DNA from: Pelodera strongyloides | Taxonomy: Eukaryota > Nematoda > Chromadorea > Rhabditida > Rhabditidae | Length of the DNA stretch: 64,000 bases | Direction: 5' to 3' | Assembly (NCBI GenBank): GCA_036852015.1 | Contig: JAANDG010000512.1 | Coordinates: 42,280-106,279 of the forward strand | Shown here: one piece after another, positions 11,990 through 20,702 of the stretch | How positions within the stretch are numbered: position 1 is the stretch's first letter | Layout: every line of letters begins with the position of its first letter | Notes under the pieces: model-generated | What the model was told of the DNA's origin: nothing | The model's database searches: none | The model's input: the letters and a program-made list of their open reading frames with translations, nothing else | Translations under genes and position numbers: made by a program

Positions 11990-14900
11990 TCTTACATTTG
12001 CCATTTACAAAGAAAATCTCCAGGAGTTTATCGAATCCAACGAATGTCCCAAGGACACGACGGAGTATCGGCTAATCATCGCAACAAGCTACTACGACCC
12101 CAAGAAAATTTTCATCGGAAACCTCATCACAACAGAAATGGTCAGGTTTTCGCTTTTGTTTCGCGCATATTCGCGCACTTCTGGCGCTTCTATTTGGGAT
12201 TGCGTCACGGCTGTGCACCGGGGCGCCGTGTGGCGTTTGCGCCATTTTATTACGTAAGCTGTGTGATATACATTTGGCCCACTTCTGACGCTCCTATTAT
12301 CTGGCGTTGGCGCGCTTCTAGGCGCCCGCGCCACTTCCTTGAGGCTGTGCCGGCGATTTCCGTTGTCGGCCATCACTTATTATTTCGAATACATATCAGG
12401 AGATACGATATACATTAATAAATTATAAATAGTAAATAATATTAATAATAAATTATAGACATAAATAAATAAATAAATAAAAACTTTGCAGACCCTTTAC
12501 ACCCAGAAGCGAATGCAGTTAATGGAAAAGACGGAAACGTTGGCTCGTACCGGAGTTACGCGCGCAACGGTTCCTACGCAAACCGAACTGTGCGCAGTGG
12601 ACTTGGGCGGCAGCACGCCTTTCGTTCAGGTTAGTGCTTGCTTATGTGTCACAGGAAAACGGTCTTTCGCCCGTCCCCAAATGGTCTTTACCGAAAAACC
12701 TGGTGACTGTGTCTTGACTGGCTGGTGACCATTTTTTTGACCAGTTGATGACGGTTGGATGTAGGCCACCACATGGTCACGAACCAGTCACTCGATGGGT
12801 TTTTTGTTAACACCATTTGGTGACGGGCCAACGACGGTTGGTCTGTGCTTTCGGCAATTATTTCGTTTGCCTTGACATGTTTCGCCCAGGTTTTTCTTAT
12901 TCTTATTTCTTATTTCTATTAGTCGTACATTGTCGTGTAGGGTGTGCTGTGCGGATATAGCTGTCCGATAATATGATTTACTACATGTATACTTGACTTC
13001 TGTACTGTATATATATATATGACTTGCATACTACATGAGAATACAACGTCCAGCATACTTTTCCCGAACCGAGTGTTATACCGCTTTAATAAAAATGGCA
13101 CTTCAGAACGCCGAGCCTGAACTGGTGCTTGACGACCTCGTGCTCGACATTGCTCCTTCTCAAATTGGCCTAAAAACTATGATTGAGGGTCCGACGGGAC
13201 TGGGGTACAAATCAGTGCCATTTATCTTCTTGTTCAGTCGATTTAAAGTGGGTTTGTTCGTTTTGTTCCTTCCCTCCTCTCTCTCTCTCTCTCTCTCTCT
13301 CTCGTTTTCTTTCTCTGTATCTCTTTCTCTCTTATATATATCTCGTTCTCTACGTCCTGCGTAAGTTTCTATTTTAAAAAAATCGGCTGTTATACCGCTT
13401 TAACATTGGATTTTTTTAGCATGTCAATGCAACTAAAGTACGCAATTCAGTCGATCGATTAAAAGGGGACCTCAGGATACTTGTCAACGAATTCGTATGT
13501 TGCGTGAGTTTTTATTATTATTATTAAAGCGGTATGGTGCGTGATTTGTGAAAATATAGACTTTCATTTCCATGTGTAATATGTATGGTATGTGCACATT
13601 TGTGCCAAAGGCATTCACCTTATTCAATAAATCAAACAGTCATTTATTGATAGGCCCATGCGTAATATTTATTACAAAAGTTAAACCTGAAAATTAATTG
13701 CTCACGCAGATAAAAGACCAATTGGCAAAAGGCAAAACCACTAAAAAACCGTCTTTAGCTCGCCATCAAATGGTTTTTAAAGAATTAAAAAAACATCCGC
13801 TGACTGGTTCGTGGCTGGTTTGTGACCGTTTGGTGACCAGTTGATGCTGCCGGTTTTCAATGAAACTTGGTCGTCATATGGTCACGAAGGGGTCATGGTC
13901 CACTATGTGTGTGTACCTGTTTCCTATTTGGTTGTAGGTGTTACCTACTGGAAGTACGACTTGGAATTTGAAGCGACTGACTGTTTATTCGGCTGGACTT
14001 GTCATTGGTATACAATTTTTGTTATTTTTTTTACTTTGGACCGTGGCGGCGTAACCAACTCATGACGGTTTTCGGTGAAATATGGTCACAAGTTGGTCAC
14101 CAAATGGGCAGGACCAGGAAAAAACCAGTTGAACCGTACCGTACACCCACTTCCTATATGAAGTTCGATTCCCGTACCGTGATATGTCAGTGTAAAAAAC
14201 ATGCACGGAAATGTGCCGGATTATTGCCGGATTAAAAAAAAACGGCTTTTTATTTTACCGTGTATTCACTTTTATTTGTAAGAAATATAGTGCTGTTTAG
14301 CATCCCTAACGGCCCAAGATACGGATCTTCGCCGACTTGCCGCATATAAATATAAGTCAACTATACAGGTGAGCTCAGGTCAAATTGCAGAGCGGTATTG
14401 TACCTAGTTTGGGAAATTTGGGTACGATACGCATATCATACATATCCTATGTAAATTTGGCGCCGCAAGCTTCGGACGGGCACCGAAACTTTGCATAGGG
14501 TACATAGGAAAAAAATATGCAAATTTCCCAAAGTAGGAACCCACGAAGGAGAATTTCGTTACATTAGTTCCCGGGGTGTTCGTCCCCAAGCGAATCCACT
14601 GGTGAATTAGTGAGCACAGCTAAAGTATGATTTGCGCGGCATTGGGCGCGCAGTGACGCTCCGATAGCTTGCGCCAGAACATCGCCGCACACGCGCCATT
14701 TTTTCTTACAAACAATAATTACAGACCGACGCGTCCGATGAGGACACCAGTGATATTATGCACGTTGAAGACCTGTTGCCTCATGACGAGGCAGGCAATG
14801 AAACCGTGCCTGAAGCCGGGCCTGCACCCCAGAAGACTTCCCAAGGGGAGCAGCCCTCAGGCACGTGGACCGGCGAGCTCACCTCATTGCTAAAGGAGGA

Positions 14901-15264
14901 AACACGTAGGCCTTTTTGCGGACAGCAATTTTATTAAAGGGATTAGCTAGGCGCTTTTGGTTGCCATGCCATATTCGTGTTAATGTTCAGAGGCCATATT
15001 GACCACTCCGATTCCCTCGGGAAAATATTCCCTGGGGACAGTAAATAGCACTCTAAAGTGAGACAGGCAGAGAAAAAGACGGGGAATTCCCCATGCGGAA
15101 TTGAGTGGTGAATATGGCCTCAGAAAACCCAAAGTGAGAAGAAGGTCAATTTCAGAGTTTGCTAATTCCATAGGAAAAAACCCCTCTACTGGAGAAGTTA
15201 CTTATTGGCATCATCTCACCTGTGAGAGAGGTAAACTCGAGAGAGAGAGAGAGAAAGAGAAAGG

Positions 15265-15296
<32 letters not shown>

Positions 15297-17950
15297 ATGA
15301 AGGAAAGAAAATTAAGCTAATTTCAGCACGCTACATGGGCAAAAAGTTGTACCATTTCATCGAAACCTCGGTTCATCTCCAGTTCGTCAGTGAGTCCTAT
15401 TTTTTTTTCCTTTTCCCTTTTTTAAAATTTTAATGGGTATTAAATTAAAGCGAAATACCGGCCGGTTTTTTGAAACGCATTGCGTATACCTGTTTTCTTA
15501 TGCAGCATATGCAAACATTAGAATAAAAACTAGACCACAATTAGACGCCACGTTGCATAAATGCATAGGAATGCAAGTACTTGAGATGCGTTTCAAAAAC
15601 CAGCCGGTATTTCGCTCTGTGAGTTCTAGGCTTCAAGCAATGCGGTTTTCACAGTAATATTTCTGAAATTCCAGACATTATGTACAAATAAATTGAGGAA
15701 AACTATTTTTTCTCGTGGGCCTTTTAACAAAGACCCTTTTCAGGATGCGTACTGGACTGCGTTCGTTACACAGACGGTCGACGACCGAATAATCCGTTCC
15801 GTATCTTGAACGTTATCGAGGATCTACTTTTTGAGGCGATGTGGGTTTTTATTTACCCCTCAGCAGCTGTCTTTTGTCCCGGATGGACTAGTGGTTAGCG
15901 CAGCCAACTCTCAATTCAGAGGTCGTGGGTTCGGTCCCAGCTGGCTAAGATAGTCTTTCTTCAACTGCGTTTTAATAATAAATCTTAATAAATCTTTTTC
16001 GCTACAAGAGCGTGTACCGTTATTCAAGGGGGTTCAAGTTCAAATGTTGCTTATGAAATGTTCCGCAGAGGTCCTGAGCAGTAGGCGATGAGTTCCAGAT
16101 GACAAATTGCTCGACATCTTCGGGCTAGGGCCAGGAGGGAGCGCACATGATTCCGTCGCCGGGTGGTGGTTTCAAAGTTGTCACGGGCGTTTTGATCCGG
16201 ATGGCATTGCAACTGCATTCCCATGTATCATATGCGATTACTATAATTAGTTAAAGCGAAATACCAGCCGGTTTTTGAAACGCATCTCAAATATCAACAT
16301 TCTTATGAAGTTATGCTAAAAGGGTTCTACTTTTTATTCTAATTTTTGCTCATTTGCGTATGCTGCGTAAGAAAACAGGTGTGCGCAATGCGTTTCAAAA
16401 ACCGGCCGGTATTTTGCTGTAAAAAATGGCACTTTATCGCGCAGTGATTTGCATACACGACATTGGAAAGACATACGTTTCAAAAACAGACTTACATTAT
16501 AAATATCACCCTCACTCTAATTTAGGAAGGAACTGCGTCGCGGGCGTATGAGGATCAGAACTGCCGAAGAAGTTGAAGCCTTGCGCAGGTGCGAAGCCGT
16601 TCTGGCTACGGTGCCGCACCAATCTGGCTCCGCTAAAACGACAAAGAAGTCTCGCGTTAAAAATGAAACCACAGAGGATAGCGATAAAAAATCGCCCGAA
16701 GATGGGGACGTACCCCCACGGTTGTCCCGAGAAAACTGGGAAGATGAAAATGTGGGAACTCTAGAAGAAGACGCTAACCTCCAAGATGCGGACTTAATTT
16801 TTACCAACGTTAAAGAGGAACCACAGGAGGTTGAGGATGAGAGTGAGCTTTTCACGGCCGGACCTTCTGAGGTTGCCTTAGAGGATAAGGGCTTTAAGGT
16901 CTCTCCTAAGAAGTCCCTTAAGAAGTCCCCCAAGGAAACAACGAACCAATGTGACGAAGTGCGGAGGAGCAATGCGGTACGAGTGAGTTTTTTTTAATAT
17001 TTGCTTTTTAAACTGCGTCAAACAATGATTATACACCCTTACACGCACCCCTGGCGCACGCGTTGCTCAGAATTGTGCGCCCACTCCCCCGCGGCGAGCC
17101 GTTTTTTTTTGCACAGCGCAGAGCAATAGCGGAGTATCAGAAATGAGGGCGGGGGTAGGAGAAGTAGGAGGAGGGATACTGTAATATATTCCACTTAATG
17201 AAAACTGGCTAGCACTGGAAAAATGACCATATACATAATACATACGTGAGTCCTTTACTGACTCCGTGAGGATATTGTATATAGTCTATGGCCCATAGAT
17301 CATCGATGCATGATAAATAAATAAAACTATACGTTTTTTTTTATTAACAACTACATTACAACAAAAATACATCACGTTATATGTAAATAAAATATGGTAT
17401 CTTAGGGTCACCTTTTGAGATGTGTTAATTGCATATCCTCAATAAACCTTTATATATTAAAGGGAATGTCAAGCCGGTTTTTGATGTTGGGCTCAAAAAA
17501 AGCTTATGTTTTGAAGGCAAGGAAAGTGAAAATAAAAATAAACAAAAACTTTCATCTAAGAAGAAAAACTATTTCAAACCCCTCCAAAAAAACTCCTTCA
17601 ATATGGGATTCTGGTCATTTGGACAAAATCAGAACTATTCTCTGTCCGCAGGACCGTTTGCTGTTAGACAGCAAAGAAAAAGAGGAGGGCGCGAGAGAAA
17701 TTTTGTAAACTACGGTATTTGTGACAGCGTGTTATAGAATATCTGTGAATCAGGCTTGACATTCGCTTTAAAGAAATATATAGAGTAACGAAATTCTCCA
17801 ACATATTGACTACTTCAGGTTGGCACCAAGTTGAACAAGAAAACTGCCAAAACAAGCCAAAGTGACAATAAGGAAGCCGCTGAAGATGTGAAACCGGACC
17901 TGCGAGAATTGCGAAAAGGTACACGGAAGAGCAAGTGGCGTAAGTCTTAG
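10648..17950 (+). CDS. unrecognised multi-exon protein, about 655 residues, acidic and Lys-rich C-terminal half
   Basis: Model join(10678..10821, 11187..11387, 11595..11741, 12024..12140, 12492..12629, 13107..13247, 13420..13494, 14725..14905, 15156..15230, 15327..15389, 15744..15840, 16526..16982, 17819..17950); every junction keeps phase and has GT/AG. The first exon is also open from its acceptor (10648, reading KEPYVWWTKI before MSSLHF), so translation may begin in an unseen upstream exon. Features: a Pro/Ser-rich N-terminus, then blocks WWRNAFTIAEQQPHLLQEF, TEYRLIIATSYYDPKKIF and an acidic stretch near DASDEDTSD. A compact block follows (TYWHHLTCERARYMGKKLYH, then NPFRILNVIEDLLFEAMKEL). 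A long polar tail carries KKSLKKSPK-type basic clusters that suggest nuclear residence. I do not recognise the family. Exon 6 (donor at 13248) and the last exon are the least certain. Confidence 0.7.
11930..11985. repeat. TC microsatellite
   Basis: (TC)n inside intron 3 of the unrecognised gene, close to the acceptor at 12023. Confidence 0.85.
12655..12860. mobile_element. dispersed repeat, ATGGTCAC/GTGACCA family
   Basis: Intron 5 of the unrecognised gene. Carries CAAATGGTCTTTACCG, GACTGGCTGGTGACCATT, GACCAGTTGATGACGGTT and CACATGGTCACGAACCAGTC, matching the 9555 and 13740 copies. Confidence 0.6.
13276..13350. repeat. TC microsatellite
   Basis: (TC)n with TTTC interruptions directly after the proposed exon-6 donor. 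Confidence 0.8.
13740..13910. mobile_element. dispersed repeat, ATGGTCAC/GTGACCA family
   Basis: Contains CATCAAATGGTTTTTAAAGA, GGTGACCAGTTGATG and ATATGGTCACGAAGG blocks shared with the other copies. It adjoins an open frame after a CAG at 13709, which is why I did not accept that frame as an exon. Confidence 0.55.
14050..14130. mobile_element. dispersed repeat, ATGGTCAC/GTGACCA family, partial
   Basis: Has CTCATGACGGTTTTCGGTGA, ATATGGTCACAAGTTGGTCA and CCAAATGGGCAGGACC; probably a second fragment of the same family as the neighbour at 13740. Confidence 0.5.
14400..14540. mobile_element. palindromic MITE-like element (TTTGGGAAATTTG family)
   Basis: Left end GTACCTAGTTTGGGAAATTT, right end AAATTTCCCAAAGTAGGAAC, with TACGCATATC / ATGTATCC-type inner arms. 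A second copy is at 61922-62060. Confidence 0.7.
14986..15125. mobile_element. palindromic MITE-like element (TCAGAGGCCATATT family)
   Basis: Left end TTCAGAGGCCATATTGACCA and right end TGGTGAATATGGCCTCAGAA are imperfect inverted repeats. Inside, GATTCCCTCGGGAAAATATT and the ATGCGGAATT region also partly pair. Relatives are at 53456-53847 and 50131-50220. Confidence 0.65.
15238..15297. repeat. GA microsatellite
   Basis: (GA)n between exons 9 and 10 of the unrecognised gene. Confidence 0.85.
15445..15735. mobile_element. CCGGCCGG/TTAA MITE joined to a half copy of the TTAAAGGGAGAGGCCC element
   Basis: 15445-15616 has TTAAAGCGAAATACCGGCCG at the left and AACCAGCCGGTATTTCGC at the right. It runs directly into GTGAGTTCTAGGCTTCAAGC and TTTCTGAAATTCCAGACATT, the right arm of the element described at 5828. 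One element appears to have inserted into, or recombined with, the other. Confidence 0.7.
15885..16110. mobile_element. tRNA-derived SINE-like sequence
   Basis: GGACTAGTGGTTAGCGCAG resembles a Pol III A box, and GGGTTCGGTCCC about 30 bp later resembles a B box. The acceptor-stem halves do not pair, so it is not a working tRNA. The 3' part (TATGAAATGTTCCGCAGAGG, then GCGATGAGTTCC) recurs near 46710-46770 as TATGACATGTTCCGCAGAAA and GACGAGTTCC. Confidence 0.6.
16251..16424. mobile_element. CCGGCCGG/TTAA MITE
   Basis: TTAAAGCGAAATACCAGCCG at the left and AACCGGCCGGTATTTTGC at the right around the shared TTTGCTCATTTGCGTATGC core, in intron 11 of the unrecognised gene. Confidence 0.8.
17022..17210. 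repeat. dispersed direct repeat, copy 1
   Basis: CAATGATTATACACCCTTAC, CACCCCTGGCGCACGCGTTG, CGGAGTATCAGAAATGAGGG and TTCCACTTAATGAAAACT occur here in the same order and orientation as at 19966-20131. Confidence 0.8.
17457..17771. mobile_element. TTAA-ended inverted-repeat element (AAAGGGAATGTCAAGCC family)
   Basis: Starts TTAAAGGGAATGTCAAGCCG and ends CAGGCTTGACATTCGCTTTAA. Only about 20 bp of terminal inverted repeat with a non-palindromic interior, unlike its neighbours. A CCGGGATGACATTCCCTTTC end near 10300 may be a relative. Confidence 0.65.
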
Positions 17951-17990
17951 GGCGTAAGTATAAGGCGTAAGTCTACGGCGTAAGTCCTTA
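17938..17990 (+). repeat. short iterated GGCGTAAGT motif at the gene end
   Basis: GGCGTAAGT or a one-base variant occurs four times within about 50 bp, starting in the last codons of the unrecognised gene. Each carries a GTAAGT-type 5' splice-site sequence. Confidence 0.7.
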
Positions 17991-18108
17991 GTCATCCTAG
18001 ATCACCTGTTATTGGTCAAGTCGAGTGTCGTTAAATGGTTTACTGCAAAAAATCACTGCATTGAAGTTTCGTAAACCTAGGCAAGGCGCAAGGCGTAAAG
18101 TTCTCAAC

Positions 18109-18133
18109 TTAGGCTTAGGTTTAGGCATAGGCA
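18109..18133. repeat. TTAGGC telomere-like interstitial repeat
   Basis: CTTAGGCTTAGGTTTAGGCA is three near-consecutive TTAGGC/TTAGGT hexamers, the nematode telomere unit. Confidence 0.6.
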
Positions 18134-18430
18134 GAAGGCAGAAGCGTATGCCTATTTCAGATGTTGAAATTTAGATTTATGTTCATCTAATTTAGTATTA
18201 ATTAGCGTTGTTGATCTTTCTTGTTTTTGCCGATTTTTTCTTTGACTTTTTTTTTACATATTGACCCACATTTTGCCTTACTGTGCTTCAACTTAAATGT
18301 ACTGTAATTATTGTACCGTTGATATTCATTATAATGATACGGAGTAAATTCTTGTCAGATGTATTTTCTTTGTCGTGTTATTTCACATAAATAAATATCT
18401 TGCGCCGTAATTGGATGCTCCTTCTATTCA

Positions 18431-19500
18431 AGGGTAGTACAGCACCGTAGTACAGTGGTAAGTGTTCGAGTTCTCAGCTTACCGACGAAGGTTCAAACTC
18501 TTCAGTGGTAGTTGTTCTTTTTATGTTTTTATTTTCAAGACTAACTGAAATTAGTACTACTTCACTGACAACCAGTATCCCTAAATAGGGGTACCCGTAG
18601 CACAGTGGTAAGTGTTCGAGTTCTCAGCTTGCCGACGAAGGTTCAAACTCTTCAGTGGTAGTAACTATCAGTTGTTGTTTTTATTTTCAAGACGAACTGA
18701 AATTAGTACTACTTCCTGATAACCACTATCACTAAACAGGGGTACCCGTAGCACAGTGGTAAGAGTTTGAGTTCTCAGCTTACCGACGAAGGTTCAAACT
18801 CTTCGGTGGTAGTAAGTATCAGTTGTTCTTTTTATGTTTTTATTTTCAAGACTAACTGAAATTAGTACTACTTCACTGATAACCAGTATCCCTAAATAGG
18901 GGTACCCGTAGCACAGTGGTAAGTGTTCGAGTTCTCAGCTTACCGACGAAGGTTCAAACTCTTCAGTGGTAGTTGTTCTTTTTATGTTTTTATTTTCAAG
19001 ACTAACTGAAATTAGTACTACTTCACTGACAACCAGTATCCCTAAATAGGGGTACCCGTAGCACAGTGGTAAGTGTTCGAGTTCTCAGCTTGCCGACGAA
19101 GGTTCAAACTCTTCAGTGGTAGTAACTATCAGTTGTTGTTTTTATTTTCAAGACGAACTGAAATTAGTACTACTTCCTGATAACCACTATCACTAAACAG
19201 GGGTACCCGTAGCACAGTGGTAAGAGTTTGAGTTCTCAGCTTACCGACGAAGGTTCAAACTCTTCGGTGGTAGTAAGTATCAGTTGTTCTTTTTATGTTT
19301 TTATTTTCAAGACTAACTGAAATTAGTACTACTTCACTGATAACCAGTATCCCTAAATAGGGGTACCCGTAGCACAGTGGTAAGTGTTCGAGTTCTCAGC
19401 TTGCCGACGAAGGTTCAAACTTTTCAGTGGTAGCAACTATCAGTTGTTCTTTTTATTTTCAAGACTAACTGAAATTAGTACTACTTCACTGTGATAACCA
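18431..19500 (+). repeat. tandem array of tRNA-like units with three-monomer higher-order structure
   Basis: Seven units, with GTAG(C/T)ACAGTGGTAAG starting at 18447, 18597, 18748, 18908, 19058, 19209 and 19369. Spacings are 150, 151, 160, 150, 151, 160, a 461-bp higher-order period. Each unit has an A-box-like GTAGCACAGTGGTAAG and a B-box-like GGTTCAAACTC. GAAGG-TTCAAAC-TCTTC folds as a complete T arm. The acceptor and anticodon stems do not pair, so these are tRNA-derived rather than functional tRNAs. Units differ by diagnostic changes, for example CCAGTATCCCTAAATAGG against CCACTATCACTAAACAGG. Confidence 0.85.
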
Positions 19501-19610
19501 CTATTTTTGACGGTTGACGGTGACTAACGGACGACGGTATTCGAGAAAATTTGGTCACTATGTGGGCCCAAAATGGTTGGGCACACGAAAAACCAGGAAA
19601 AATGTTTAAA
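19500..19610. mobile_element. dispersed repeat, ATGGTCAC/GTGACCA family, partial
   Basis: TTTGACGGTTGACGGTGACT, ATTTGGTCACTATGTGGGC and ACGAAAAACCAGG resemble the other copies in the window. Confidence 0.45.
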
Positions 19611-19634
19611 AAGGCAAGGACCCTTTTACAAATG

Positions 19635-19640
19635 TTTATT
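19635..19640 (-). terminator. poly(A) signal overlapping the stop codon of the PDZ gene
   Basis: On the minus strand the TAA stop (19641-19639) runs into AATAAA (19640-19635). If used, the 3' UTR would be only about 15-25 nt. Confidence 0.45.
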
Positions 19641-20670
19641 AATTTTTCGATGGTGTTGCTGTTGTTGGACTCTGCCATGTGCCTTTCTTTACCGATCCTG
19701 TCTTAGTTCCTTGACCATTAGAATGGCCACCATTACCATTGGTACCGTTGGTACTAGGACCCTGATGGGAACCGGAATTGGTACCGGTTGGCTGGGAATG
19801 GTTACCCTGGGGATTGAGTCCTCGCATGCGTTCAGCGGGCGGTGGCACCCGCCGGAGAAGAAGTGGGTTGATTGGGTCCATATCTGAAAGAAGTGAAGAT
19901 AAATAACTAGATCGAGCCGCGCTCATTCCGCGCTCGTCCAGAAGTGCCTCACAGGTTCACCGCAGCAACAATGATTGTACACCCTTCCACGCGCACCCCT
20001 GGCGCACGCGTTGCTGCGCCCACTCCGCGCGGCGAGTCGCTTTTTGCACCGCGCAGCGCAAAAGCGGAGTATCAGAAATGAGGGAGGGAGTAGGCGAAGG
20101 GTCACAGGAATAGATTCCACTTAATGAAAACTATACATATTCTGTGCTAACCTATCGTGAATTCCGTCGACGTGTCCTTGAACCCGATATTCTGCTTACT
20201 TCGGCCCTTTTTGACACGAAGTATCGGTTTTACGTTGTCATGCTTGATAAGCACGTCAGGCTGCCGGTTTAGAATTTCTTGCCTGAAATAGGGTGTGAGA
20301 AATTAGGCGTATTAGTTTTCACAGCTTCACCTATAAAGTGGAGCACCGTGTTTTGATTGTGGCTCGCGCGCTATAATATGGCGCTTAGTTGACGCACGAT
20401 TTTTTGTGACGTCACTAGAATGAACAACGAGAGTGACATTTACGCTAACACAGCGCATTTTGGGCGTACCCGAGTTATACCTGCATATTTCGACAACGTC
20501 GTCGGCCATGCGCGGGTCAAGTTCCTGCTGCTTGTCGGCCATGAGGGCGGCCCGGACAAGCGGGCCCGCCTCCAGGGCGTCAGCGGGCCTCTCGATTACC
20601 AGCGATACCTATATTTTAATTGTCTTAGACTTTGGAACTCAGTTACTCATGGATAGGCCTACTCACGGAA

Positions 20671-20702
<32 letters not shown>

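Noticed and set aside
13710..13880. Extra exon of the unrecognised gene after the CAG at 13709 (IKDQLAKGKTTKK...)
   Set aside because: No good donor keeps phase with the next exon at 14725, the neighbouring exons already join in phase without it, and the frame runs into a dispersed repeat.
15885..15960. Functional tRNA gene
   Set aside because: A/B-box-like motifs are present, but the sequence before GGACTAG does not pair with the sequence after the T arm.
18431..19500. Cluster of functional tRNA genes
   Set aside because: The T arm folds, but acceptor and anticodon stems do not pair in any unit.
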